This document shows, one piece after another, positions 48,150-56,363 of a stretch of 64,000 bases of DNA. Below the pieces are notes generated by a model that had not been told where the DNA came from, did no database searches, and saw only the letters and a program-made list of their open reading frames with translations. Positions within the stretch are counted from its first letter, which is position 1; every line of letters starts with the position of its first letter. The DNA is from Nocardia wallacei. GTDB lineage: Bacteria; Actinomycetota; Actinomycetes; Mycobacteriales; Mycobacteriaceae. The stretch covers positions 5,394,001 to 5,458,000 of the forward strand of contig NZ_AP023396.1 of assembly GCF_014466955.1 (NCBI RefSeq), read 5' to 3'. The translations under genes were made by a program, and so were the position numbers.

Positions 48150-49157
48150 TCAGGAGTCGATGCGGGACTCGAGCCAGGCGCGCCAGCGGTCGACGAAGTC
48201 GCGGTAGCCGACGCCGAGGCAGGCACGCAGGGTGGCGTCGAGCGCGTCGGCATCCTTCGGACCGGTCGCCACCCGGCGATACAGTTCCACCAGCTTGGGC
48301 TCGCCGAATTCGCCCGCCGCGAAGGCGTTCGCGGACCAGGCCTGTTCGTAGGCCAGCGCGGCGTCGTTACCGGCCGTGGGGGCGAAGGTGGCGTCGGCGG
48401 GCAACTCGGCGGGTAGTTCGCCGGATCTGGCGCGGGCCGCGAGCAGCGGCGCCTGCTGCGTGAACGACTCGTGCTCGTCACGGCGGGCCGAGTATTCGGC
48501 GAAGCCCTCGAGCATCCACTGCGGCGACCCGTCGACGGTCCGTGCCCGCGCGGCGACATGAGTCAGCTCGTGCCGCAACGTATCCCGCAGCCCTTGGGAT
48601 CCGAGCCTGCGCCCGGCATCCGGCCCGAACACGACACGCTGTCCGGTGGGCCGGGTGCCCGGCAGGAACGGGTCCGCGACCGAGGCCGCCGCGACCGACG
48701 GCGACACCATGCCCGTCGCGTGTGTCAGCGCCGCGAATTCCGCCGGCCCGGACGCGATCGCCACCACCGCCGTCTGCGCCCAGTCCGGCCCCCACAGTTC
48801 GGTGATCTCGGTGACGGCCGGTCCGATCTCCCGGGCCAGTGTGTCGATGTCGCCGCGCTGGCGCGGATGCCCGAGGACCGCCGACAACCGACCGTCGTCG
48901 CCGGAAACCTGCTGTGTCACAACGGGTCCGTAGGACTCCATCACCCGGCGCAGCTCCGCCAGTTGCGGATCGGGGTCGATCGGCGCGGCGGCCTCCGCGA
49001 TCGCCGGCATCGGCCGCATCCGCGACAGCGCGGCCTTGGGCAGCAGTAGGAGCGCCCCGATCGCCGCGGTCAGGGCGATGATCATCGCGACGGTGGCGAC
49101 GAACTCGAAGCGCCGCCGCGCCCCGAACCAGCCACGGGCCCGCCCCCAGGCGGTCAC
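48150..49157 (-). CDS. Membrane-anchored zinc metallopeptidase-like protein
   Basis: 335 residues from the GTG at 49157 (alternative GTG at 49205 adds 16 basic residues). One transmembrane helix at about 19-40 is followed by an extracytoplasmic part. HELTH at 196-200 with MLEGFAEY (Glu217, Glu221) is a gluzincin-like zinc site as in peptidase MA family proteins. It lies where Rv2189c is found, between pimB and ripC, so a role in the wall or in trimming secreted proteins is possible. The substrate is unknown. The preferred start forms a GTGA overlap with a short upstream frame that begins with the SERSER repeat motif. Confidence 0.78.
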   Translation of the reverse strand: MTAWGRARGWFGARRRFEFVATVAMIIALTAAIGALLLLPKAALSRMRPMPAIAEAAAPIDPDPQLAELRRVMESYGPVVTQQVSGDDGRLSAVLGHPRQRGDIDTLAREIGPAVTEITELWGPDWAQTAVVAIASGPAEFAALTHATGMVSPSVAAASVADPFLPGTRPTGQRVVFGPDAGRRLGSQGLRDTLRHELTHVAARARTVDGSPQWMLEGFAEYSARRDEHESFTQQAPLLAARARSGELPAELPADATFAPTAGNDAALAYEQAWSANAFAAGEFGEPKLVELYRRVATGPKDADALDATLRACLGVGYRDFVDRWRAWLESRIDS

Positions 49158-49279
49158 CTCGCGGCCCCGACGGCGGCCGAGCGCGTGACCCGCTCTCGCC
49201 CGCACGCGGCGCTGTCGTTGTTCCGGCCGTGGCCGGTCCCCCGGTTACTCGCTCGCTCGCTACGCTCGCTCACGCTCAC
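49154..49279 (-). CDS. Possible 41-residue bridging mini-ORF with repeat-like head
   Basis: Begins 11 bases after the ripC stop with GTG (49279-49277). The peptide starts VSVSERSERASNRGTG, like the SERSER heads of the sepF bridge, then becomes Arg-rich and unrelated. Its TGA (49156-49154) overlaps the GTG of the metallopeptidase gene. Only the head of the repeat is present, so this may be a remnant. Low confidence that it is translated. Confidence 0.3.
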   Translation of the reverse strand: MSVSERSERASNRGTGHGRNNDSAACGRERVTRSAAVGAAR

Positions 49280-49289
49280 CTCGGTGTGA

Positions 49290-50366
49290 TTACTGCATTC
49301 CCATCCAGTATCGACGCGCGGAGTGGTACGGGGTCGAGTCCATCGGAGCCACCGCGACCGGAACGCCGAAGGTCGAGGCGTGCAGCATCAGGCCGTTACC
49401 CGCGTAGATGCCCACATGCGAAGCGTCGGAATAGAAGAACACCACATCGCCGGGTTGCAGCTCCTGCCGCCCCACCGGTGTGCCCACTCCCGCCTGCGCC
49501 TGGCTGGTGCGCGGCAGGTTGATGCCCACCTGATGGAACGCCCACTGCACCAGGCCCGAGCAATCGAACTGATCGGGTCCGGTGGCGCCCCAGACGTACG
49601 GATCGCCGACCCGGGTCAGACCCGCGGCCAGCGCACTGGTGCCGCTGCCGGGAACCAGGCCGCTCAGCAGCCGGTCCCGGTCGAAGCCGGGCGGGAACAA
49701 CGTGCCCGACAGCGCCGACTTGTCGCCGGCGGACAACTGACCCCACGCCCCGATCACCTGCGCGATGGAACCCTGCAGCTCGGCACGCTTGCGTTCGAGA
49801 TCGGCGCGAACCGTGTCGGCCTGCTGCGCGGCGGCGCGGGCGGAGTCGGATGCGGTGCGGGCCACCGACTGTGCGGCGGTGGCCGCGTCGGTCGCCTTCT
49901 TGTACTGCGCCACCTGTTCGGCGGTCTGGGTGGACATGACGTCCAAGGTCGACATCTGGTCCAGCAGTTGCTGCGGTGAATCGCTGACCAGGACCGAGAA
50001 CAGCCGGTTGGTGCGCGCGCCCTGATAGGCGGCGACGGCGGTGCGGTCGATGGCCGGTTGGTACTTGCGGACCTCGGCCAGCGCGGCGTCCACCGCACCG
50101 GTCGCGCCCGCCAGCTTCGTGTCGGCGTCGCGGGCGACGCCCTGCTTGACCTCGAGATCGGACTGCGCGGCCAGCGCCTGCTGATTGAGCTGCTCGGCCT
50201 GATGCGACAGCTCGATCAGCCGCTGCACGGCGTCGCTGGCGCTGGTCGGCTGGGCCACCGGGTCGGCCCCTGCCCCGCCACCGGAGCAGGTTCCGAACAC
50301 CAAGGCCCCTACTGCCAGTGACCCACCCACCAGGCGTCTGGTTCGGTTGTTGCGGTGCGCTGTCAC
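49290..50366 (-). CDS. ripC: NlpC/P60 peptidoglycan hydrolase, RipC-type
   Basis: 358 residues with a GTG start. A signal peptide covers about 1-34; a long coiled coil (about 42-235) of the kind that binds FtsEX follows; the NlpC/P60 domain (about 243-358) has Cys269 in DQFDCSGLVQW, His317 in ASHVGIYAG and His329 in MLHAST, the complete catalytic set. It cleaves D-Glu-mDAP bonds in stem peptides. Its position matches Rv2190c (RipC). The coiled coil predicts autoinhibition until FtsEX activates it. A second P60 gene lies 140 bp upstream. Confidence 0.92.
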   Translation of the reverse strand: MTAHRNNRTRRLVGGSLAVGALVFGTCSGGGAGADPVAQPTSASDAVQRLIELSHQAEQLNQQALAAQSDLEVKQGVARDADTKLAGATGAVDAALAEVRKYQPAIDRTAVAAYQGARTNRLFSVLVSDSPQQLLDQMSTLDVMSTQTAEQVAQYKKATDAATAAQSVARTASDSARAAAQQADTVRADLERKRAELQGSIAQVIGAWGQLSAGDKSALSGTLFPPGFDRDRLLSGLVPGSGTSALAAGLTRVGDPYVWGATGPDQFDCSGLVQWAFHQVGINLPRTSQAQAGVGTPVGRQELQPGDVVFFYSDASHVGIYAGNGLMLHASTFGVPVAVAPMDSTPYHSARRYWMGMQ

Positions 50367-50506
50367 TGCCTGCCGTGCCCCGTTCTCGCTGACGTCGGAT
50401 CCGCGGATGACCTGCTATGCGGAGGTGGAACTCACGAAGGTCTCGGTAAGGTTACGGAACGGCGACCGTCTGTGTCCAGTAGGCCACAAATCGATCACGA
50501 GCGAAC

Positions 50507-51091
50507 TCAGTAGCGGCGCGCACCGGCGTAGGGCATCGACGAGATCGGCGCGACGGACACCGGCTGGCCGTAGGTGGAGGCGTGCACGACGTTGCCGTCA
50601 CCGACATACAGACCGGAATGGCTGCCGCCGTAGAACGACACCACGTCACCGGGCTGCAGATCGCTCTCCGACACCGGCGAACCCGACTCGAGCTGGGCAT
50701 AACTGGTGCGCGGCAGGTCGACACCGGCCTGCTGATAGGACCACTGCACCAGGCCCGAGCAGTCGAAAGCGTCCGGTCCGGTGGCACCGTAGGCGTACGG
50801 GGTGCCGACCCGGGTCAGTGCGGCATCGGCGGCGCGCTGGCCGACCGACTGCTGCGGCGCGGGGGCGAAGCCGGGCAGTTCGATGCCCGGGGGGAGGACA
50901 CCCGGCGGAATCTGGGCGAGAACCTCGTCCGGCACGTCGAAGCTTCCGACGCCCGGAACGGTGACCGGCGCGGCCGAGGCGGGCGCCGAGGGCAGCAGCA
51001 GTGCGCTGAGGGTTGCTGCGCCAAAGGCTCCGGCCGCAACGGCCCGCTGGGCCGTGCGAGGCAGCCCCTGAACCTGTCGCTTGATCGCCAT
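50507..51091 (-). CDS. Small secreted NlpC/P60 endopeptidase
   Basis: 194 residues from the ATG at 51091, preceded by GAGGAG. A signal peptide (about 1-41, ending PSAPASAAP) and a short Pro-rich linker lead to the NlpC/P60 domain (about 85-194), with Cys111 in DAFDCSGLVQW, His158 in GSHSGLYVG and His170 in VVHAST. It has no coiled coil, so it resembles RipB/RipD-size enzymes, with a full catalytic triad. The long 420-bp upstream region holds two CRP-like sites, so regulation by cAMP signalling is possible. Tandem with ripC, but it has its own leader. Confidence 0.9.
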   Translation of the reverse strand: MAIKRQVQGLPRTAQRAVAAGAFGAATLSALLLPSAPASAAPVTVPGVGSFDVPDEVLAQIPPGVLPPGIELPGFAPAPQQSVGQRAADAALTRVGTPYAYGATGPDAFDCSGLVQWSYQQAGVDLPRTSYAQLESGSPVSESDLQPGDVVSFYGGSHSGLYVGDGNVVHASTYGQPVSVAPISSMPYAGARRY

Positions 51092-51242
51092 GATGCGGTA
51101 CTCCTCATCTGCCCCACGACGCCGCACCCGGTGGTGCGTCGGACTCCGTGAGGTCTCAGGAAGATTACGAGCACATAACGGTCCGTTGTAAAGCCGCGAC
51201 CGGACACATGGCGATCAATTCATGAATTCGACGCTCCCGGAC

Positions 51243-51258
51243 TGTGACATATCTCGCA
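51243..51258. promoter_or_regulatory. Imperfect CRP/GlxR-like site upstream of NlpC/P60 gene
   Basis: TGTGACATATCTCGCA matches TGTGA-N6-TCACA at nine of the ten conserved positions (A to G in the second arm). It lies about 150 bp upstream of the small NlpC/P60 start. Alone it would be weak; it gains weight from the perfect site in the same region. Confidence 0.4.
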
Positions 51259-51513
51259 CCAATCACGAACAGATAACGCAACGCGACTACCAGCGGATTC
51301 GCTTCTGCCGACGGGCGTGGCGGCAGTCCGGCTCGATCACGGGTGCACGCGGCGTTAATTCATGGAATCGGCACGTCGATGATGCCGTTCCGACAGCAAG
51401 ACAACCGATCGGTTTGTGTAGCGTGATCTGCGCGGGCGACATGCGGCGACACGCCCGAATCCGGGCACGGACCTTATCGAGGGCACGTCGGCGATTGATT
51501 CGTTTTCTAAATG

Positions 51514-51533
51514 AATGTGACCCTGGTCACATT
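51514..51533. promoter_or_regulatory. Perfect CRP/GlxR-type palindrome
   Basis: AATGTGACCCTGGTCACATT is a perfect palindrome with 9-bp arms and a 2-bp centre, and contains TGTGA-N6-TCACA, the consensus for CRP-family regulators (mycobacterial CRP, corynebacterial GlxR). It lies about 110 bp before the preferred nuclease start and 420 bp before the NlpC/P60 start. It also covers an in-frame upstream ATG at 51511, which argues against that ATG as the nuclease start. Confidence 0.7.
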
Positions 51534-51642
51534 TCCGCATAATCCGGCAATCCGAACCTCGCATCTCGAAACCTCGAGGTTGGTCGAGGCGCATCGCCGC
51601 ACCGGGACGTACCTGTCGGACCCCCGCCTTACGCTGCACGCC

Positions 51643-53547
51643 GTGCCCCCGACCGCATTCGATGCGACGCCCGGCGGTCCGCGTCCGGCTCAGCTGGCCT
51701 TCGACGATCTGGATACGCCGCTGTTCGACACCACCTTCGTCGTCGTCGACCTGGAGACCACCGGCACCAGCCCCGAACGCGACGCCATCACCGAGATCGG
51801 CGCGGTCAAGGTGCGCGGCGGCGAGGTGCTCGGCGAGTTCGCCACGCTGGTGAATCCGGGGTGCGCGATCCCGCCGCAGATCATCCAGGTCACGGGGATC
51901 ACGACGGCGATGGTTCTGGACGCGCCGCGGATCGAGGCGGTGCTGCCCGGATTCCTCGAATTCGCCGCGGGCGCAGTCCTGGTCGCGCACAACGCCCGCT
52001 TCGACACCGGATTCCTGAAGGCCGCGGCCGCGCGATGCGCGGCCGCGTGGCCCGCGTTCCAGGTGCTGTGCACGGTGCAGTTGGCCCGGCGGATCCTGGC
52101 CCGGGACGAGGCCCCGACCGTCCGCCTGTCGGCGCTGGCGCAGTTGCTCGGCGCGTCCACCCGCCCGACCCACCGCGCGCTGGACGACGCTCGCGCCACC
52201 GTGGACGTGCTGCACGCGCTGATCGAGCGGGTCGGCAATCTCGGCGTGCACAGCCTCACCGAATTGATCGACTATCTGCCCGAGGTGAGCCGCCGCCAGC
52301 GGTCCAAGCGCTTCCTCGCCGCCGACCTGCCCGCGGTCCCCGGGGTGTATCTGTTCCGCGGGCCCTCGGACGAAGTCCTCTATATAGGGACGGCGGTGAA
52401 TCTGCGCCGGCGCGTGCGCAGCTACTTCACCGGCTCCGAAACGCGCACCCGCATGCGGGAGATGGTGGCGCTGGCGACCCGGGTCGACCACGTGCCCTGT
52501 GCGCACGGCCTGGAGGCCGGGGTGCGCGAGCTGCGGCTGCTGGTCGCGCACACGCCGCCGTACAACCGGCGCTCGAAATTCCCCAAGCGGGCCTGGTGGC
52601 TGACGCTCACCGCCGAGCCCTTCCCCCGCTTCGCGATCACCCGCACGCCGACGTGGGATGCGCTGGGCCCGTTCCATTCCCGCGCCGACGCCGCCGAGGT
52701 GGCCGCCCTCGTATCCGAATACTGCGGCCTGCGCACCTGCACCGCGCGCCTCCCCCGGCACGCCCGGCACGGCGGCGACTGCCCGCCCGCGGTGGTCGGC
52801 GGCTGCCCGGCGAGCGCCGACGGACGGCTGCGGGACGCCGACGAGTACGCGGGGGCACCGCGAGCGGTGCGCGACCTGTTCACCGGCCGCAGCGACGCAC
52901 CACTGCGGCTGATCCGCGACCGGATCGAAAACTACGCCGCCGCCGAACATTTCGAGGGCGCGGCCCGGCTACGCGACCACCTCGCCGCCCTCGTGCGCGC
53001 CCTGCGCCGGACCCAGCGCCTCGCGGCCTTGGCCCGCATCGCCGAACTGATCGCCGCCCGCCCCGACGGCTCCGGCGGCTGGGAATTCGCGGTCGTCCGC
53101 TACGGCCGCCTGGCCGCCGCGGGCACCGCCGCCCGCGGCACCGCCCCCATGCCGATCGTCGAATCCCTGGTCGCCTCCGCCGAAACCGTCCTCCCCGCCA
53201 GATCCGACACGGCCCCGGGCGATCCGGCACGCCCGCGCCACACACCGGACGACGGTCCGGCCTCCCCACCGGTCCCCCAGGCCGAAAACCCCAGCTTGGA
53301 ACTCGACCTCACCCCGCACCACGACCCTCTCTCCGACCCGCGCTACCCACCCCTCCGCGGCGCCCCACCGGAGGAAACAGCCCTCATCACCCGCTGGCTC
53401 GACCAACCCGGCACCCGCATAGTCCGCACCACCGACGGCTACCACGAACCCCGCCTCGGCGCAGGCACCTGGCTCTCCTGGCTGGGCCGAGCCGAATCCG
53501 CTACCCGCACAGAGGCTTTGGGCCAGGACTACACCTCCCACACCTGA
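51643..53547 (+). CDS. DEDDh exonuclease fused to GIY-YIG (UvrC/Cho-like) nuclease domain
   Basis: 634 residues from the GTG at 51643; an ATG at 51511 would add 44 residues but overlaps a CRP site. The DnaQ-like domain (about 25-195) has [30 protein letters not shown] and [16 protein letters not shown] (Exo I-III). The GIY-YIG domain (about 225-310) has [20 protein letters not shown] and [10 protein letters not shown]. The rest resembles UvrC central parts, with [19 protein letters not shown] like a UvrB-binding motif. Corresponds to Rv2191; a DNA repair role is inferred. The last 120 residues are Pro-rich and poorly conserved in look. Confidence 0.9.
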   Translation: MPPTAFDATPGGPRPAQLAFDDLDTPLFDTTFVVVDLETTGTSPERDAITEIGAVKVRGGEVLGEFATLVNPGCAIPPQIIQVTGITTAMVLDAPRIEAVLPGFLEFAAGAVLVAHNARFDTGFLKAAAARCAAAWPAFQVLCTVQLARRILARDEAPTVRLSALAQLLGASTRPTHRALDDARATVDVLHALIERVGNLGVHSLTELIDYLPEVSRRQRSKRFLAADLPAVPGVYLFRGPSDEVLYIGTAVNLRRRVRSYFTGSETRTRMREMVALATRVDHVPCAHGLEAGVRELRLLVAHTPPYNRRSKFPKRAWWLTLTAEPFPRFAITRTPTWDALGPFHSRADAAEVAALVSEYCGLRTCTARLPRHARHGGDCPPAVVGGCPASADGRLRDADEYAGAPRAVRDLFTGRSDAPLRLIRDRIENYAAAEHFEGAARLRDHLAALVRALRRTQRLAALARIAELIAARPDGSGGWEFAVVRYGRLAAAGTAARGTAPMPIVESLVASAETVLPARSDTAPGDPARPRHTPDDGPASPPVPQAENPSLELDLTPHHDPLSDPRYPPLRGAPPEETALITRWLDQPGTRIVRTTDGYHEPRLGAGTWLSWLGRAESATRTEALGQDYTSHT

Positions 53548-53728
53548 GGGCCGTGGCGCTCACAGCTACACACTTCCCCTGTAAGAACTCCGGTACACAC
53601 CCCCCTGACGAACTCCGGATTACCACCACTTACAGCTTCGTCGGTCCCTGACTCCCCCTCACCATCGCCCCGAACTCGATCGCCCACCGCACAGCAGCCG
53701 AAATGGTGTCAATTTTCGGCTCGAATGT

Positions 53729-54136
53729 TCAGAGCGCCGTCCAGGTCCAGGGCTTCGGTATTGATCCTCGCAGACACGCGATGCGGTGATGGGCCTCGGC
53801 AGCAGCAGCTCGCCCGGAGTCTGTTCGACCGATCGCGAAACCTACCCACCGAAGCTCTTGTATGTCGGCGAGCACACGATAGCCCGACCATCGGGTTACG
53901 TCGTAGCCTCCATAGGCATCGACAAAGTCTCGATACTGGCTATCGGTGATCCGCCGGAAGTCCGTGTAGTCGACCGCCAACTGCACGAGATCCCACTCGC
54001 GCTGACCCAGCGATACTTTGTCGAGGTCGAGCAGAACAGGATCGGTCGAACGCGGTACGACAAGGTTCCCTTGCCACGCGTCCCCGTGAATCACGCAATG
54101 CTCGGTCGCGTCGATCTCGTTGTAAAGGTCCCACTG
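53729..54136 (-). pseudogene. Aminoglycoside/choline phosphotransferase-like gene, 3' part cut off by IS3
   Basis: The frame runs from the left end of the IS element (54136) to a stop at 53729. It contains the Brenner motif VIHGDAWQGNLVV (His, Asp, Asn of the catalytic loop) and the metal-binding VLLDLDKVSLG, followed by a normal APH helical end. Reading across the IS, the 5' part at 55432-55661 joins in the same frame at the codons for Gln-Trp. The substrate cannot be known; APH family members phosphorylate antibiotics, choline or homoserine. The gene is inactive as split here. Confidence 0.82.
54129..54136. repeat. Left 8-bp direct repeat flanking the IS
   Basis: TCCCACTG occurs here and again at 55432-55439. 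Both copies lie at the same codon position of the split phosphotransferase gene, so this looks like a target duplication. Eight bases is long for IS3 family elements (usually 3-5), and the copy on the right is five bases away from the inverted repeat. Confidence 0.6.
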
Positions 54137-54164
54137 AGGTTCCCCCGCCGAGCCGGAGAGCGGA

Positions 54165-55059
54165 TTATCTGGTTCCGGCCAGAACCCGTTGATGGTAGCT
54201 GGCTTCGTACTCGTCGGGTGATCGCCAATCCAGCTTCTTCTGGATGCGCTGGGTGTTGTACCAGCCGTCGATGTAGGAGAACAAGGCGTTCTCCGCGTCT
54301 TCCCTTGTGCGCCAGGAGTTCCGGTACACCAGCTCGGTCTTCAGTGTGGAGAAGAAGTTCTCCATGAGCGCATTGTCGTAGCTGTCTCCGACCGACCCCA
54401 TCGACTGGGCTATTCCGTTGTCGGCCAACCTGTTTGCGAACCGAATGGCTGTGTAGGTCGAGCCGCGATCGGAATGATGGACCAGTTGTCCGTCACGCAC
54501 ATCCCGCACCCACACCGCGTATTCCCGGGCCCCGAGTACCAGCTCGGTGTCGCAGCGGTCGGAGCATTTCCAGCCCACGATCCGGTTGGAGAACGCGTCC
54601 CGGACCGCCGCCAGCCAGAACACGCCCTCGCCGGTCGGGATCCGCGTCGCATCCGCCACCCGCAACCGGTCCGGGGTGTCCGCGGTGAAGTCACGGTTGA
54701 CCAGATCCGGTGCCGGCGTGGCGCGGCGGTCCTGCCGCGTCGAGGGAATACGCCATTTTCTTACGCAGGAACGCGCCCTGCAGCCCCGCCCGCCGCATCA
54801 GCCGCTCGACTCGTTTGCGGCCGACCGCGATACCGCGGCGGCGCAGCATCGCGTGCACTCGCGGCGATCCGTAGGTGCCGCCGGAGCTGGTGTGGATATC
54901 GACGATCTCAGCCAGCAATTGTTCGTCGGCCAGCCGCCGCCGCGAGGGGTTCTTGGCCTGGGCCAGCCATCCATAGAACGTCGACGACGCGATGCCCAGC
55001 ACCCGCAATACGAGCTCGACCGAGTGCTGCGGGTGATCTTTCACGAACCGCACGATCAC
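54165..55059 (-). pseudogene. IS3 OrfB transposase, frameshifted
   Basis: The first part, from the GTG at 55059, has the HTH_21 region (SSTFYGWLAQA, YGSPRVHAMLRRRGI). The second part has the integrase core with VADATRIPTGEG (first Asp), HHSDRGSTYTAIRF (second Asp) and NALMENFFSTLKTELV (Glu). The two are in different frames. The shift maps to a run of four A on the coding strand (complement of 54756-54759): with three A the text reads through as KKWRIPSTRQDRRATPAPDL into the core. So one extra A inactivates the gene, unless ribosomes slip there or the base is a sequencing error. Confidence 0.85.
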
Positions 55060-55361
55060 CTCCGGGTCTGGCCGGGCTCCGACGCGAAATACGCACTCGC
55101 ATCACGCAATACGGCGTTCACGCGTTCGAGTTCAGCGACCCGCTTGCGTAGTTGCTTGTTCTCTTCGGCCATGTCGGTCGTCGGCCGATCGCTACGCTCG
55201 CCGGCGTCCGCTTCGGCCTGGCGGATCCAGTTCCGCAGAGCCTCGTGATGCACCCCCAGCTGCGCGGCCAGCTTCCGGATCGTCGGCTTGGGATCCGCAT
55301 CCCGATACAACCTGACCGCCCGAGCCCTCAACTCGTCCGGATACTTCTTCGATGCTGCCAC
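55056..55361 (-). CDS. IS3 OrfA transposase subunit
   Basis: 101 residues. The helix-turn-helix TIRKLAAQLGVHHEALRNWI lies at about 27-46 and a leucine-zipper-like coiled coil, MAEENKQLRKRVAELERVNAVL (in part), at 63-85. It binds the terminal inverted repeats and, in IS3 elements, is also made as a fused OrfAB by programmed frameshifting. The stop overlaps the OrfB GTG by GTGA. Appears intact. Confidence 0.92.
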   Translation of the reverse strand: MAASKKYPDELRARAVRLYRDADPKPTIRKLAAQLGVHHEALRNWIRQAEADAGERSDRPTTDMAEENKQLRKRVAELERVNAVLRDASAYFASEPGQTRR

Positions 55362-55399
55362 TGATGAACTCCTTCCGGCCCCTATCGGACCACGTCAGA

Positions 55400-55426
55400 G
55401 CTCTCCGTGAAAGCGGGGGAACCTCA
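55400..55426. repeat. Right terminal inverted repeat of the IS
   Basis: The complement reads TGAGGTTCCCCCGCTTTCAC then GGAGAGC; it matches the left copy (54135-54161) at 22 of 27 bases, with the differences in the centre. This end lies upstream of orfA. Confidence 0.88.
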
Positions 55427-55431
55427 GAGTC

Positions 55432-55661
55432 TCCCACTGTTGTTGCAGCACAGCGAGGTCCGCTGCCAACCGCTGCTGAATCACCGCCGCGCCGTGGCTC
55501 ATGTAGTCGGTGCCATATCGAGCCAGCTCGGCCTCCCACTCTTCGAGGCTCGGGCCTGCGTGATGCAAGCGTGGCGAAAAGCCTCGAGAAAGGAGCTGGG
55601 ACGCCACGACCGGTGCTATCGACGTAGCAGCTGGATATGACAGGAATTCACGAACGATCAT
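55432..55661 (-). pseudogene. Aminoglycoside/choline phosphotransferase-like gene, 5' part
   Basis: From an ATG at 55661 the frame encodes about 76 residues (including LSRGFSPRLHHAGPSLEEWE and VIQQRLAADLAVLQQQW) before the IS. It continues in the same frame at 54136 once the IS and one copy of TCCCACTG are removed. The joined protein would have only about 95 residues before the HGD motif, shorter than the N-lobe of most APH proteins (about 150), so the 5' end may itself be truncated or the start may be wrong. Confidence 0.65.
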
Positions 55662-55698
55662 GGCAGGTTCTCCACAAAGGTTGTGGGCAATATTATGG

Positions 55699-56363
55699 TC
55701 AGGCCGAAGGGTAATTTCTTGTACGAACTTCTTGGGCGATCAACCTTGAAAGCGATTCGTGTGATTCAGAGCTCAGATGCGTTCCATCGTACCCCGCGTG
55801 CGCAACGGTAGACGCATCTAAGAACAGAGCGCCACGTTTGTCAGCGAGGCGGCTTATCACCGCGGCGAGCGCACGTGATTTGCATACCGAATCAGCATTG
55901 TATTCCGAACTGTTCTCGACAAACCCAGGCTTGGTAGCATCGAGATGAATGGGGCCGACCAAAAGGGTTACGGGCACGCCACCTGTGCGGGTCCAAGCCG
56001 TGCTCGCAATGCAGTCCACGTAACTATCCAGCGCGGCGGCGATATTATCCGGGCTTCGATCGAACCTGGCTTTGAGGTCGTTTGTCCCAAGCATGATAAT
56101 TACTATGCCCAACGGCGAATGGCTGCGCAGGCATCGTTGAAAATACGTAAGCCCATTTCGATCGTTACGCTCCGGGTCGTCCAAATCTGTCGTACGGCCC
56201 CCAAGACCTTCCTCGATAATCGAATACCCGTCTCCCAATAGCTCTTGGAGCCGACCAGTCCAGCGAATGTCAATAGGCCATCTACCAGGCCCTTCCGCGC
56301 GTTGGCCGAAAGTGTTCGAGCGCCGAAACACAGAACAGTAAAGGCGGAGGGGTTAACGATCAT
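55699..56363 (-). pseudogene. SGNH hydrolase-type esterase, frameshifted at the catalytic GDSN motif
   Basis: The start MIVNPSAFTVLCFG (ATG at 56363) and the continuation SNTFGQRAEGPGRW are in different frames. One base missing at 56320/56321 explains this: with GAC restored the text reads CFGDSNTFGQ, the block I nucleophile motif of the SGNH family. Later blocks are intact: GLGGRT (block II Gly), VIIMLGTNDLK (block III Asn) and DGTHLSSESH (Asp and His). Such enzymes hydrolyse esters of lipids, sugars or acyl groups. As sequenced the gene cannot make the active protein, unless the deletion is an error. It overlaps the CYTH gene end by 11 bp. Confidence 0.82.

Larger units (their letters stand above)
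51092..51642. other. 551-bp divergent intergenic region with CRP-type sites
   Basis: The region separates the small NlpC/P60 gene (minus) and the DEDDh/GIY-YIG nuclease gene (plus). It is less GC-rich than its flanks, holds a perfect CRP/GlxR palindrome at 51514-51533 and a weaker half-match at 51243-51258. I looked for a ydaO/c-di-AMP riboswitch, common before such hydrolase genes, and saw no clear one. No gene is convincing. Confidence 0.55.
54135..55426 (-). mobile_element. IS3-family insertion sequence
   Basis: About 1.29 kb, bounded by imperfect 27-bp inverted repeats (54135-54161 and 55400-55426) that match at 22 of 27 positions; both begin TGAGGTTCCCCCGC and end GGAGAGC. Two overlapping genes on the minus strand encode OrfA (helix-turn-helix) and OrfB (DDE transposase), the classic IS3 plan. 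OrfB carries a frameshift, so this copy may be inactive. It interrupts a phosphotransferase-like gene. Flanking direct repeats of 8 bp are described separately. Confidence 0.92.

Noticed and set aside
51092..51500. ydaO-type c-di-AMP riboswitch before the NlpC/P60 gene
   Set aside because: I looked for the conserved GGGGAA-type and terminal motifs on the minus strand and did not find a convincing match; a covariance model search would settle it.
51511..51642. Longer N-terminus of the DEDDh/GIY-YIG nuclease starting at the ATG at 51511
   Set aside because: The 44 extra residues do not look like the family and their codons overlap the perfect CRP palindrome; the GTG at 51643 is preferred.
53548..53728. 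tRNA or attachment site at the left edge of the island
   Set aside because: No cloverleaf or tRNA-like T-loop was seen, and no direct repeat with the right edge near 58460 was found by eye.
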